Of a stretch of 64,000 nucleotides of DNA, positions 25,605-34,884 are shown in pieces (the first letter of the stretch is position 1; every line of letters starts with the position of its first letter). The position numbers and the translations under genes are program-made. This stretch comes from Streptomyces phaeofaciens (GTDB taxonomy: Bacteria > Actinomycetota > Actinomycetes > Streptomycetales > Streptomycetaceae), in the NCBI RefSeq assembly GCF_014648915.1, contig NZ_BMSA01000004.1, positions 1 through 64,000 of the forward strand. The letters are read 5' to 3'. The notes under the pieces were generated by a model. The model made no database searches and was not told the DNA's origin. It worked only from the letters and a program-made list of their open reading frames with translations.

Positions 25605-28600
25605 CTAGAAGACGCCCTTGTACCCGGCCCAGCCGCTCGCGATCTTCGTGCGGGAGCCGAACGTCCCCTTGCCGGTGCCGTTCTGGCGGTACAGGTCTCC
25701 CGCGGTGTCCCGGGCGACCAGGTCGGCCTTGCCGTCGGCGGTGATGTCCCCGACGCCGACGACCGCGTTGTACGAGCCGCCCCAGTTGGCGGCGATCTTC
25801 ACCCGGGAGCTGAAGGTGCCCTTGCCGGTGCCGTTCAGGCGGTACAGGTTGTCGGCCTTGTCCTGGAGGAGCAGGTCGCCGATGCCGTCGCCGTTCAGGT
25901 CCCCGGCGCCGACGATCTTCTTGTAGCTCTTCCCGTTGTCGAAGAGCTTCACCCGGGAGGAGAGCTTGCCGGTGCCGGTGCCCTTGTAGAGGTAGACCGC
26001 GCCGGTGGAGGCGTTGCGAGCGATCAGGTCCGGGCGGCCGTCCCGGGTCACGTCGCCGGGTGCGGTCAGGACGTCGTACTGGGTCCAGCCGCTGCTCGCG
26101 AGGGTGGTGTACGGCGTCGACGGCTTCAGCGCCGCCCCGCAGGCCGGCCGGTACAGCCGCAGGGCGCCGGTGGTCAGCCGGATCAGGACGTCGTTGCAGC
26201 GGTCGCCGCCGAGGTCGCCGAACGGCACGGCGCGGGCCGAGGTCGGCCAGCCGCTCCCCGTCACCTTCCCGGAGAATTTCCCTGCCCCGTCCCCCTGGTG
26301 GAAGGTGAGAGATCCGGAGGAGTTCAGGGTCAGGAGGTCGCCGACGCCGTCGGGCAGCGACGAGCCGCCGACGTGGTCGCGCCGCACCGCCGTGCCACCG
26401 GTCAGCCGGACCGTGCCGGACTGGCTGAGCGCCGCGCCCTGCCCGTCCGCCGGCACCGCCGTCAGCGTCCAGGTGTACGAGCCGTCGGGAAGCAGTCCGC
26501 CCGTCGTGTCACGGCCGTCCCATGTGGTCGCGATCGAGTACTCGGCCGGTCCGCCGCCGCGCGTGGCCACCACGCGGCCCGTCGCCCTGTCGCGTATCTC
26601 CGTCTTCCAGGAAGCCACCGGCTCGGACAGCCACCACTCGCCGCGCCAGGAGACCGGGGTCGCGTCCGTCTCCGCCCCCGCGGTGACGTTCCGGTAGGGG
26701 GAGACGAGGGGCGCTTCGGGTCGCCCGTAGGTCAGGACGTGGACGGCCTGGTCCGGGGTGGCGTACGCGAGGTCGCCGTCGCGCGGGTCGAGTGCGACGA
26801 GCCCCGCGGTGTCGGTCGCCCACTGCTGGACGGCCGTCCCCGTCCGCAGACCGTAGACACCCAGCCCTCGCTCGCTCCGGACGGCGACGACACCGTCGCC
26901 GAGATGGGCCTCACCGGTGGAGGGCAGCGGAATGCTCTTCCTGGACTGGAGGTCGTAGACGCCCGCGGCGTACGGAGCGGTGCTGACGTTGCACTTCCAG
27001 TAGAGCCACCTGCCGACAGCCTGGAGCTCGACCATCGAGGAGCACCCGGCGTTCACCGTGAAGGTGGTCAGTGAGGTCCCGGTGCGCGCGTCCTTGGCCG
27101 TCACCGTGCCGCCCGTGCCCGAGGACCACACGGTGGTCCCCCACAGGGAGCCCGTCCGGTACGGCTCCTTGTGCAGGATCCTGCCGGTGTCGAGATCGAC
27201 GACCCGCAGTTCCCGGCCACCGCCCGCGGGCGTCCCGTCGAGCAGCACCAGGTTCCCGGATGCTCCCACGATCCGCGTCTGGTCCGCGGAGCTGTCGAAG
27301 GAGTCCTGGAGGCCTGTCTCGACCGGTGTGCCGGGGAACGACTCGCCCTTGCCCACGACGAACAGCTCGGGCCGCCAACCGCCGTCCGCGCTCACCGCCC
27401 CGCGGTAGACGGTCCGGCCGTCCCCGGTGGCGTACAGCTCGGGGCAGAGCCCGTAGGGGACACTGCACTTGCCGTAGGGCGCCGGCAGGCTGCCGAACCG
27501 CACCCGCTCGCCGTACCCCGGCGCGGCTTCGGCGAGCGAGCGCTCGTACGCGACGGTGGCTCCGTCGCCGTACTCCAGGGTGCGGACCGTGCCGTGATCC
27601 AGCGTCAGCCGCTGGAGCTGCATCGGCACCGGCAGGATGCGCAGGACACGCGTCGCGTACGGTACGGCGTCGGCGCCGGCGGTGATGTCCTGGTAGCCGT
27701 AGTCCTCCGCGGACCGGCCGCCGACGATCTGAACGCCGCCGTCCGGCCGGACGGCGACACGGTCGGCCACGGCACGGGCGAGCAGCGTCCGCTCGCCGGA
27801 CCCGTCGAAGGGGACGGCCACGACCCGCCAGACGGACGCCTGGTACTCCTTGCGGCCGAGCGAGGAGTCGTACCGGCCCACGATCAACGAGTCGCCGACG
27901 ACACCGAGCACCTTCGCGTCCCTGAGGCTGACCTGGACCTCGCGCACGGGCGCGTCGAACCGGCCCTGCTCATAGATCCGGACGCCACCGGCCTGTGGGG
28001 TGACCAGGTGATGAGCGGTCACCACGGAATTCCCGTACACCGTGCCGTACGGCAGAAACGTGGCCTGTGCGGTGCGCAGGTCGATCCAGGCGTACTGTCC
28101 GACGTCTTCGCCGGGGACGTTCAGGTTCGCGAGAAACCCATGGACGCCGGCCCGTACGAGATCGATGACGTAGGACCCCTCCGGGAGGCCGGCCACGCGG
28201 CGGTCCACCGTGGTCCCGTCCTCATGGGTCAGCAGATGGAACTCCGTCCGCCGACCGTCGGCACCGGCTCCGCCCTCGGTCACCACGGTGGTCCCGATCG
28301 TTCTGCTGTACTTCTGCCCGGCCGGGACGGTGACGGTGGTGGTCTCGTCGGTGGCCATGTTCCGCAGCACCACATCGCCCGTGCCCCCGCTGGGCGGCAG
28401 GGCCACGACGTCCGACGCCGTTCCGTAGTGCTCGACCGGGTCGTAGGCCTGCGTGCCCGCGAGCTTTCGGGTCGAGCCGTCCACGCCCGTCCACTCCAGT
28501 CCGGAGGGACCGTTCGTGGTGGTGGCGGTGTGCAGGAACCCGGAGGGCCCGACACTCACCACCGAGCCGGAGCCGGGTGTGACGCGCAGGGTGGCGGGGA

Positions 28601-28727
28601 TCGTGGTCGTGCCGAACGTCCCGCCGTCGGCGGAAGCGGGCCAGGAGGCCGGACCGACGGCCAGTGCCATGGATACGACCGCCGTGGCGGCGACAAGACT
28701 GCGACGCGCACCTGCATGACGAGCCAA
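25605..28727 (-). CDS. Large secreted FG-GAP/VCBS repeat protein
   Basis: A 1040-residue exported protein. A signal peptide (RRSLVAATAVVSMALAVG, ending near ASA) leads into a long beta-propeller-like region without catalytic motifs (about 40-750). An FlgD-like Ig segment (TTWDGRDTTGGLLPDGSYTW) is next, then C-terminal FG-GAP repeats from about 800 onward. Three calcium-binding loops of the DxNxDGxxD type are clear: GDVTRDGRPDL, GDLNGDGIGDL and GDITADGKADL. The start is a TTG at 28727 with GGAGGG six bases upstream; the longer frame to 28793 has poorer context. It is probably a cell-surface or extracellular binding protein. Ligand unknown. Confidence 0.88.
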   Translation of the reverse strand: MARHAGARRSLVAATAVVSMALAVGPASWPASADGGTFGTTTIPATLRVTPGSGSVVSVGPSGFLHTATTTNGPSGLEWTGVDGSTRKLAGTQAYDPVEHYGTASDVVALPPSGGTGDVVLRNMATDETTTVTVPAGQKYSRTIGTTVVTEGGAGADGRRTEFHLLTHEDGTTVDRRVAGLPEGSYVIDLVRAGVHGFLANLNVPGEDVGQYAWIDLRTAQATFLPYGTVYGNSVVTAHHLVTPQAGGVRIYEQGRFDAPVREVQVSLRDAKVLGVVGDSLIVGRYDSSLGRKEYQASVWRVVAVPFDGSGERTLLARAVADRVAVRPDGGVQIVGGRSAEDYGYQDITAGADAVPYATRVLRILPVPMQLQRLTLDHGTVRTLEYGDGATVAYERSLAEAAPGYGERVRFGSLPAPYGKCSVPYGLCPELYATGDGRTVYRGAVSADGGWRPELFVVGKGESFPGTPVETGLQDSFDSSADQTRIVGASGNLVLLDGTPAGGGRELRVVDLDTGRILHKEPYRTGSLWGTTVWSSGTGGTVTAKDARTGTSLTTFTVNAGCSSMVELQAVGRWLYWKCNVSTAPYAAGVYDLQSRKSIPLPSTGEAHLGDGVVAVRSERGLGVYGLRTGTAVQQWATDTAGLVALDPRDGDLAYATPDQAVHVLTYGRPEAPLVSPYRNVTAGAETDATPVSWRGEWWLSEPVASWKTEIRDRATGRVVATRGGGPAEYSIATTWDGRDTTGGLLPDGSYTWTLTAVPADGQGAALSQSGTVRLTGGTAVRRDHVGGSSLPDGVGDLLTLNSSGSLTFHQGDGAGKFSGKVTGSGWPTSARAVPFGDLGGDRCNDVLIRLTTGALRLYRPACGAALKPSTPYTTLASSGWTQYDVLTAPGDVTRDGRPDLIARNASTGAVYLYKGTGTGKLSSRVKLFDNGKSYKKIVGAGDLNGDGIGDLLLQDKADNLYRLNGTGKGTFSSRVKIAANWGGSYNAVVGVGDITADGKADLVARDTAGDLYRQNGTGKGTFGSRTKIASGWAGYKGVF

Positions 28728-28817
28728 CTGGACCCTCCCCGAGTACCCGAGACGGCACGCGCGCCGCTCTCCGGCGCCGCTACCCCAGACCAACGCATCC
28801 GTCTCACAAGTCGGCTG

Positions 28818-28845
28818 ATCTTACAGTGACTTCACGGACCGTCAG
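28818..28845 (-). promoter_or_regulatory. Candidate vegetative promoter for the FG-GAP gene
   Basis: On the minus strand CTGACG (28840-28845) and TAAGAT (28818-28823) are 16 bp apart in an AT-rich dip about 90 bp before the TTG start at 28727. Confidence 0.45.
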
Positions 28846-28925
28846 AGAAATTCCCGGCCGGCCGTGCGCGGCGGGCCACCGTGCGGCGGGGTGCCGCCGC
28901 AGGACTGTGAGCCGCCGCCGCGGGG

Positions 28926-30077
28926 CTAGCGAGGCGTACTGTCCGCTCCCTCACCGGTGGACACGGCCGTGTCGCGGACCCCGGACAGCCGCAGTGCGGC
29001 GAGGGCCGCCGTCCCCGCCGCGACGCCGAAGGTGAGGGCGGCCGGGACGCCGTTGCCGAGCTTGGAGAACAGGTACACGGGCCCCCACACACCGACCGTG
29101 TCGTCGATCGCCATGTGCAGCACCTGGCTCGCCAACAGTCCCAGCACGGTCGCGCAGACGGCGCCCACCGCCATCGCCGGCACCGTGATCCGGGTGAGCA
29201 GGCCGGGCAGCAGCCGCAGCGCCCACCACACCACGGCCAGCACGAGCAGGTCGGCGGCTCGGTACAGCAGCCAGTCGCCGAGCGGAGCGGACGCCGGGTC
29301 CGTCCAGACGCCGAGCAGCAGCCACTGGCGCAGCAGGTCGCCGGGCTCGGACAGCAGTCCTCCGCCGCCGAAGGAGGTCTGGATCCAGGCCGCCACCGAT
29401 TGGTAGGAAAGGATCACCAGCGACACCGCGATCACCGCCGTCCCGACACTCGCGGCCAGACGGGCAGCACGCGGCGGCACCTCCTGCCGGGGCAGCGGGT
29501 CGGCGTCCTTCGCGGCGACCCGCGCGACGAACACCGTGACCAGGGAGGTCACCAGCGCCGCGAACACCACGACCGGGCCGCTAGACGCGATCACACCCGC
29601 CAGCTGCGGCAGGACCCGATAGCTGCCGCGCCCCCCGGATGCGATCAGCCACGGTGCGGAGACCGTCACGGCCAGCGTTCCGGCCACCGGGCCCCAGGCC
29701 CACAGCGCGAGCAGTGCGGCCGGCGTACGGCCCCGCGTCGGCGGCATCCTGCGGACCAGCAGCAGCGCGCCGGCCAGGAAGCACACGAAGACTGCCACGA
29801 ATCTGATCTGCATCCCGGTGCTGTACAGATCGGCGTACCGGGTGGCGTCGCTCGACGCCGTGCCCCCGCCCGCGGAACCGTCGGGCGTCAGCGCCGTGGC
29901 GGAGTCGTACGACCAGGGTGCGAGCCATCGCCGGAGTTCACTCACGGACTGCACGTCGAACACACTGGTGGTGCCGCGCAGTTCCAGTGCTTGCAGGCTC
30001 GCCCCGGCCCACCACAGCAACAGCGTGATCAGCCCGCCTCCGACCAGTGCCGGTATCACCGCACGCCGATATGTCAT
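28926..30077 (-). CDS. Multipass membrane protein of unknown function
   Basis: A 383-residue protein with about eight hydrophobic segments, beginning AVIPALVGGGLITLLLWWAG and including FVAVFVCFLAGALLLV, VVVFAALVTSLVTVFVARV and LLVLAVVWWALRLLPGLL. A loop after the first segment (about residues 30-85) is hydrophilic and likely extracytoplasmic. There are no transporter signatures or catalytic motifs I recognise. It lies on the same strand upstream of the secreted FG-GAP gene, about 200 bp away with a promoter between, so they are probably separate units. Streptomyces genomes hold many orphan membrane proteins of this kind. Confidence 0.82.
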   Translation of the reverse strand: MTYRRAVIPALVGGGLITLLLWWAGASLQALELRGTTSVFDVQSVSELRRWLAPWSYDSATALTPDGSAGGGTASSDATRYADLYSTGMQIRFVAVFVCFLAGALLLVRRMPPTRGRTPAALLALWAWGPVAGTLAVTVSAPWLIASGGRGSYRVLPQLAGVIASSGPVVVFAALVTSLVTVFVARVAAKDADPLPRQEVPPRAARLAASVGTAVIAVSLVILSYQSVAAWIQTSFGGGGLLSEPGDLLRQWLLLGVWTDPASAPLGDWLLYRAADLLVLAVVWWALRLLPGLLTRITVPAMAVGAVCATVLGLLASQVLHMAIDDTVGVWGPVYLFSKLGNGVPAALTFGVAAGTAALAALRLSGVRDTAVSTGEGADSTPR

Positions 30078-30180
30078 GTGCTTCCCCCGTCTTGGCCCTG
30101 CGGCCGCCCGTGTCGTGATCAGCCGAAGAATAGGGCTACGAGGTCGGCGGCCCGCCGGAGGTGCCCTCGGGGTCGAGGGT

Positions 30181-31947
30181 TCAGAGATCCAGCGTGGTGT
30201 CCTGCTCGGGCCGCGCGCAGCAGATCAGGGCCGTGCCGGGCGGCGTCCGCTCGACCGGATCCGTGGTGTAGCTGACGCTGCCGTCGATCAGCGCGGTTTC
30301 GCAGGTGCGGCACACCCCCGTGCGGCACGACCAGCGCACCGGTACGTCGCAGGCCTCGGCCAGCTCCAGCAGGCTCCCGTACGCACTGTTCCAGACGACG
30401 CTCAACCCGGTCCGGGCGAAGCGCACCGCCGGGCCGGAGCCCGCCGGGCCGGGCGGTGCGTGCGGCGCGCGGTGCCCGGTGGGCACGAGACCGGGGGTGA
30501 GAGCCGGGCCGGATCCGAAGATCTCGGTGTGGACGCGCCGCGGGTCGATGCCCTGTCGCAGCAGGGCGTCGGTGATCTCGTGCAGGAACCCGTCAGGCCC
30601 GCACAGGTAGACGTCCGCGTCCTGGGGGACGCCGAGTCCGGCGATGGTGTCGGCCGTCGGCCTGCCGCCGTCCGTGTAGTCGGTGCCGAGGCGGTCCGCC
30701 GGCTCCGGGCGGCTGTAGAAGACGCGGACGCGGCCGTCGGGCAGTTGCGCGAGCAGGCCGCGGGCTTCCCGCGCGAAGGCGTGCAGACGCCCGTTGCGGG
30801 CGGCGTGGAGCCACCAGATCTCCCGGGCCGAACCGGTGTCGGCCAGCGCGTGGAGCATGGCGAGCACCGGGGTCACTCCCACGCCCGCGGAGGCCAGCAC
30901 GACGGGCCCGGTGCCCTGGTGAAGGGTGAAATCCCCGCGCGGTGCGGCAGCTTGGAGGCTGTCGCCGACCCGGACGCCGGTGTGCAGCCACCTGCTGGCC
31001 GTCCCCCGCTCCTCCTGCTTGACGCTGATCCGGTAGCAGTCCGCACCGGGCCGCCCGGAGAGCGAGTAGGCGCGCACCGCCCCGGGCGCGCCGGCCAGGT
31101 CGGGGAGGCGGAGGGTGAGGTACTGGCCGGGACGCGCCGCGGGCAGCGGAGCCCGGTCGGGGTCGGCCAGCCAGAAGGACCGGATGCGGGGCGTCTCCTC
31201 CACGACGCGGCGCACCTGGAGCGGTCTGAAGCCCTGCCACGCGGGCGGAACGGCCGAGACCGGGCTCAGGCCCGCGTTCGCGGTCTGCCGGCCGTTCCCG
31301 CTGCGGACCTGGTCGAGGAGAGCGCGGAAGGACTGCTGCCAGCCCGGGCTGAGCGCCGTGACGCGCAGGGCCCGTTCGATCCGGTCGGCGGGGTGCGGCG
31401 GACGGTAGAGCAGGGCGTCGACCTCCGCGACCGTCATCCGGCCGGGTCCGTCGGCGACCTTGACGATCTCCTGCCCGGCCTCGACCACTCCCTCGGTGAG
31501 CACGCGCAGGTAGAAGCCCGGCCGGCCGTGGGTCACCAGCAGGGCGGGCATACGCGGCTCCCCCAGGCGCAGCCCGACGCGGTAGCAGGTCACCCGGGGC
31601 TGCGTGACCTCGAAGAGCGCGGTACCGATGCGGTAGCGGTCCCCGACGCAGACCTCGTCGTCGGTGAGCCCGTCGACGGTGAAGTTCTCCCCGAAGATGC
31701 CGTGGACGAGATCGTCGCGGCCCAGGTACTCCTGCCAGTGACGGTAGGAATCGAGCTGGTAGACGAGGACGGCCCGCATCTCGCCACCGTGACCGGCCAG
31801 GTCGCCCTGCCCGTCCCCGTCGATGTTGAGGCGTCGCACCCGTCGGGGACCGGACACCGGAGCCTTCCACACACCCGTGTGCACCTTGGCATCACGCCAG
31901 GCCACGTCCTTGGGCAGACCCACATTGAGCGACAGCAGCTGTGCCAT
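30181..31947 (-). CDS. MOSC domain fused to ferredoxin reductase and 2Fe-2S ferredoxin
   Basis: A 588-residue multidomain redox protein. Residues 1-170 form a YiiM-type MOSC domain (GDGQGDLAGHGGEMRAVLVY, the conserved cysteine in RVTCYRVGLRLG), with a 3-alpha segment to about 225. A ferredoxin-NADP reductase-like module follows: FAD/FMN site RAYSLSG, NAD site ASAGVGVTPVLAML and CGPDGFL. The C-terminus is a plant-type 2Fe-2S ferredoxin (SCRTGVCRTCETAL, then ICCARPEQ). The reductase-ferredoxin order matches phthalate dioxygenase reductase. MOSC domains bind molybdenum cofactor or act on N-hydroxylated compounds (YiiM). A self-contained electron chain feeding the MOSC centre is inferred. Confidence 0.92.
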   Translation of the reverse strand: MAQLLSLNVGLPKDVAWRDAKVHTGVWKAPVSGPRRVRRLNIDGDGQGDLAGHGGEMRAVLVYQLDSYRHWQEYLGRDDLVHGIFGENFTVDGLTDDEVCVGDRYRIGTALFEVTQPRVTCYRVGLRLGEPRMPALLVTHGRPGFYLRVLTEGVVEAGQEIVKVADGPGRMTVAEVDALLYRPPHPADRIERALRVTALSPGWQQSFRALLDQVRSGNGRQTANAGLSPVSAVPPAWQGFRPLQVRRVVEETPRIRSFWLADPDRAPLPAARPGQYLTLRLPDLAGAPGAVRAYSLSGRPGADCYRISVKQEERGTASRWLHTGVRVGDSLQAAAPRGDFTLHQGTGPVVLASAGVGVTPVLAMLHALADTGSAREIWWLHAARNGRLHAFAREARGLLAQLPDGRVRVFYSRPEPADRLGTDYTDGGRPTADTIAGLGVPQDADVYLCGPDGFLHEITDALLRQGIDPRRVHTEIFGSGPALTPGLVPTGHRAPHAPPGPAGSGPAVRFARTGLSVVWNSAYGSLLELAEACDVPVRWSCRTGVCRTCETALIDGSVSYTTDPVERTPPGTALICCARPEQDTTLDL

Positions 31948-32057
31948 CTCCGCACCTCCACGAGGCGGCCGCGCGGCCTTCCCACACTCTCATGCGGGGC
32001 GGGCGGTGCGCCCGGGAAGGCCCCGGAGGCCGATGCCGGCCGGGCTTCACCACCTAC

Positions 32058-32105
32058 GGCGAACCACGGTCACGCCCCGGTGGCGAACCACGGTCACGCC
32101 CCGGT
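32058..32105. repeat. Perfect 24-bp tandem duplication
   Basis: The 24-bp unit at 32058-32081 (starting GGCGAACCACGG, ending CCCCGGT) is copied exactly at 32082-32105, with a partial third copy. It lies in the 322-bp gene-free stretch upstream of the MOSC fusion gene and downstream of the PfpI gene. Exact identity suggests a recent event. Confidence 0.9.
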
Positions 32106-32160
32106 GGCGGGCTCGGGCCGGGCGACGCGGCGGCGCTCGCCGGTGACGACCGTGGCCACG

Positions 32161-32230
32161 GCCGGTCGGTCGGTCGCTCAGTCGGTCAGTCGGCCAGTCG
32201 GTCAGTCGGTCAGTCGGTCAGTCGGTCAGT
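32161..32230. repeat. 8-bp tandem repeat array GTCGGTCA
   Basis: At least six units of GTCGGTCA (some GTCGGCCA) run head to tail here, with related CGGTCGGCC blocks continuing to about 32270, next to the stop codon of the PfpI-family gene. With an 8-bp period it cannot be coding in a constant frame. Together with the 24-bp duplication it fills the intergenic region. Confidence 0.85.
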
Positions 32231-32269
32231 GAGCAATTCGGTCAGCCGGTCGGCCGGCCAGTCGGCCGG

Positions 32270-32959
32270 TCAGAAGGAGACGGGCGCCGGTCCCTCGGCG
32301 CGCCAGACTGTGCCACGGCGCTCATGGGCGAAGAGCTCCTCGACCGCGTGCGCGACGCGGGGACCCACCTCGCGTTCCAAGAGGTACAGGCCGAGGTCGA
32401 GCCCTGAGGTGACCGAGGCACCGGTGACCAGGTCGCCGTCGTCCACGACGCGGGCGTTCACCGCGTGGACACCGGTCGCGTCCAGCAGGTCCGCGCCGAG
32501 GTGGTGGGTGGTCGCGTGGCGTCCCTCCAGCAGCCCGGCCATGGCCAGGACGAGCGAACCGCCGCACACCGTGGCCACCGTGACCTCCGGATCCGCCATC
32601 GCCGTCCTCAGCAGCTCGGGCAGGGCGGTGGTGAGGGTACGGCCGAGCAGTACGGCGATGAACTCGTCCTGGTGCCCCGCACCGGACCCCGCGTCCGCCT
32701 CGGGGTCCTCGCCCGGTTCGCCGACGCGTCCCGAGGCACCGGGCACGAGCACGCAGCCCGGGCGTCCGGGATCCAGGGCGGCGGTGGCGCGCAACGCCAG
32801 CCCTCGGGTGCCGCTGACCACCTCACGGGGCCCCTCGGCCGAGACCAGTTCCACGGTCACCGCGCCGTCGGAGGCGACACCGCCCGCGTACAGCACCTCG
32901 TAGGGGGCGACGACGTCGAGCGGGTCGAAGCCGTCGAACAGGACGATCTGAACGTGCAC
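32270..32959 (-). CDS. DJ-1/PfpI-family protein
   Basis: A 229-residue class I glutamine amidotransferase-like protein of the DJ-1/PfpI superfamily. It opens with VQIVLFDGFDPLDVVAPYEVL; the nucleophile elbow ATVCGGSLVLA carries the reactive cysteine, and TTHHLGADLL follows. Members include isonitrile hydratase and proteins related to the sensor half of GlxA regulators. I start at GTG 32959 with GAGGAAG upstream; the frame to 33013 adds basic residues outside the fold. It is divergent from a GlxA-type regulator of the same superfamily, so coregulation is likely. The reaction is not known. Confidence 0.9.
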   Translation of the reverse strand: MHVQIVLFDGFDPLDVVAPYEVLYAGGVASDGAVTVELVSAEGPREVVSGTRGLALRATAALDPGRPGCVLVPGASGRVGEPGEDPEADAGSGAGHQDEFIAVLLGRTLTTALPELLRTAMADPEVTVATVCGGSLVLAMAGLLEGRHATTHHLGADLLDATGVHAVNARVVDDGDLVTGASVTSGLDLGLYLLEREVGPRVAHAVEELFAHERRGTVWRAEGPAPVSF

Positions 32960-33057
32960 GGTTGCTTCCTCGGGGGTGCGGCGGGATCCGGCCCGGGTCC
33001 GGGCCGGGAACACTCCCGAACGCTATGCGGGCTCCGTCCGCGCCTCCCAGTGGCGGG

Positions 33058-33085
33058 AGTGACACCTTCCAACGGAAAAGTGACA
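33058..33085. promoter_or_regulatory. Direct repeats AGTGACA spaced 21 bp
   Basis: AGTGACA occurs at 33058-33064 and again at 33079-33085, 21 bp apart or two helical turns. AraC-family regulators often bind direct half-sites at this spacing, and the site lies between the divergent PfpI gene and the GlxA-type regulator gene. Confidence 0.35.
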
Positions 33086-33187
33086 GAGATGGGGAGGGGC
33101 GGAGATACGGGCATGAGCTGCTCTACAGAAGCCGTCCGCGCGCACCGAGCGCTGCCGCGCGGCCCAGCGGCAGGGTAGGTTCTGGCC

Positions 33188-34126
33188 ATGCACAGCATCG
33201 CCGTACTCGCCCTGGACCAGGTGATCCCGTTCGATCTGTCCACGCCGATCGAGGTGTTCTCCCGCACCCGGCTGCCGGACGGGCGCCCGGGGTATCAGGT
33301 CCGCGTGTGCGCGGAACGGCCGGAGGTCGACGCGGGAGCCTTCACCCTGCGCGCGCCCTGGGGTCTGGAGGCACTCGCCACCGCCGACACGATCATCGTG
33401 CCCGGTACGGCCGACCCCACGGCCCCGCTCTCCCCGGCCGTCCGCGACGCGCTGCGGGCCGCCGCAGCGGCGGGTACGCGCATCGCCTCCATCTGCGCGG
33501 GCACGTTCCCGCTCGCCGCCACCGGGCTCCTCGACGGCCTGCGGGCCACCACGCACTGGATCGCGGCCGACGCGCTGGCCGACGCCCACCCGGACGTCGA
33601 CGTCGACCCGGACGTCCTGTACGTGGACAACGGCCAGATCCTCACCTCGGCCGGCGCCGCCGCGGGACTCGACCTGTGCCTGCACATGATCCGCCGGGAC
33701 TACGGCTCATCGGTCGCCGCCGACGCCGCCCGCCTGTCCGTGATGCCGCTGGAACGGGAAGGCGGGCAGGCCCAGTTCATCGTCCACGACCACCCGCCCC
33801 GCCCCCAGGGTTCCGTGCTCGAACCGCTGCTCGGCTGGCTTCAGGAGAACCTGGCCCTCGACCTCAGCCTGGACGACATCGCCGCCCGCGCCGGGACGAG
33901 CACCCGCACCCTGATCCGGCGCTTTCGCGAACAGACCGGCACGACGCCGTTGCAGTGGCTGCACCGCGCCCGCGTCCGCCAGGCGCAGCACCTGCTGGAG
34001 ACCACCCGCCACCCCGTCGAACGCATCGCCTCTCAGGTCGGCTTCGGCTCCCCCACCGCGTTCCGCGACCGGTTCAAGCGCACGACGGGCGTCAGCCCGC
34101 ACGCCTACCGCCGCTCGTTCAGCTGA
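33188..34126 (+). CDS. GlxA-type AraC-family transcriptional regulator
   Basis: A 312-residue regulator. Residues 1-185 form a DJ-1/PfpI-like sensor domain (IAVLALDQVIPFDLSTPIEVF, with IASICAGTFPLAA at the nucleophile position). Residues 210-312 form the AraC double helix-turn-helix, with LSLDDIAARAGTSTRTLIRRF and the second signature HPVERIASQVGFGSPTAFRDRF. Proteins of this architecture activate catabolic or stress genes in response to small nitrogen compounds or stay orphan. It is divergent from a PfpI-family gene. The ligand cannot be predicted; the conserved cysteine may only be structural. Confidence 0.93.
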   Translation: MHSIAVLALDQVIPFDLSTPIEVFSRTRLPDGRPGYQVRVCAERPEVDAGAFTLRAPWGLEALATADTIIVPGTADPTAPLSPAVRDALRAAAAAGTRIASICAGTFPLAATGLLDGLRATTHWIAADALADAHPDVDVDPDVLYVDNGQILTSAGAAAGLDLCLHMIRRDYGSSVAADAARLSVMPLEREGGQAQFIVHDHPPRPQGSVLEPLLGWLQENLALDLSLDDIAARAGTSTRTLIRRFREQTGTTPLQWLHRARVRQAQHLLETTRHPVERIASQVGFGSPTAFRDRFKRTTGVSPHAYRRSFS

Positions 34127-34192
34127 TCCCGCCCGCCGACGTCGATTCGTCGACTCCCGACGAGGGCGGTTGCCGGGCCGGCCGACATCGAT

Positions 34193-34882
34193 TCATCGAC
34201 TCCTGGCGAGTCGCGCCGCCACGGCGTCCAGGGCCAGGCCGATCGTGAACTCGTACTCGGTCTCGGCGTCGAATCGCGCCAGGTGCTGTGCGGCGTCGGC
34301 GACCGCGGGAAGTCCGCTGTTCGTCAGCGCGGCCTCTCGCTGCGCGATCGCGGCGGTGTCGGTCGTGCCGTAGGTCGGTCCGGCGTTGACCTCTCTGAGC
34401 AGGGTGCCGATGAGCGTGGCGACGAAGGCCCGGAGGAGGTGGACGGCTTCCGAGGTCGGGCAGCCGGCGTCGCGCAGCGCGACCAGGACGGCCTCGACCG
34501 GCGCGAGCCCCTCGAACGAGGCGAGCTGACGGGTGAGGACCAGCGGGGCGGCTTCGGGGTGCCTGAGGGCTCGCTCCCTGAAGGCGTGGGCGATCGCGCG
34601 CAGATCGGCCTCGGGGTCACCGGTGAGGGGCGGCAGCCCGATGGTGCCCAGCAGGCGCTCGGCCACCGCGTCGAGCAGGTCTTCCTTGCCCTCCACGTGG
34701 TTGTAGAGGCTCTTCGCGTCCACTCCGAGGACGCGTGACACCGAGCGCATGCTCACCGCGCCGATGCCGTCGGCGTCGATCACCTTCAGCGTCGCCTCGA
34801 CGATCGCGTGCTTGGACAGCTGGGCGGCGCCCTTGGGGGGCCGGCCTCGGCGGGGGGCTGCGCTGTTGCTCACGAGATCCAT
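34193..34882 (-). CDS. TetR-family repressor with TetR_C-type ligand domain
   Basis: A 229-residue repressor. Helix-turn-helix at about residues 23-68 (AIVEATLKVIDADGIGAVSMRSVSRVLGV, then KSLYNHVEGKEDLLDAV); the C-terminal part (EAAPLVLTRQLASFEGL, GTLLREVNAGPTYG) is like the tetracycline-repressor ligand domain. ATG 34882 and GTG 34873 are both possible starts; AAGGATGG suits the GTG. It is divergent from a four-gene operon, and a 19-bp motif is repeated twice in the 69-bp gap. That makes local repression of the operon and autoregulation very likely. The inducer is unknown. Confidence 0.93.
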   Translation of the reverse strand: MDLVSNSAAPRRGRPPKGAAQLSKHAIVEATLKVIDADGIGAVSMRSVSRVLGVDAKSLYNHVEGKEDLLDAVAERLLGTIGLPPLTGDPEADLRAIAHAFRERALRHPEAAPLVLTRQLASFEGLAPVEAVLVALRDAGCPTSEAVHLLRAFVATLIGTLLREVNAGPTYGTTDTAAIAQREAALTNSGLPAVADAAQHLARFDAETEYEFTIGLALDAVAARLARSR

Positions 34883-34884
34883 CC

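Noticed and set aside
32161..32270. 8-bp array as a possible CRISPR
   Set aside because: Units are contiguous and only 8 bp long, with no spacers and no cas genes.
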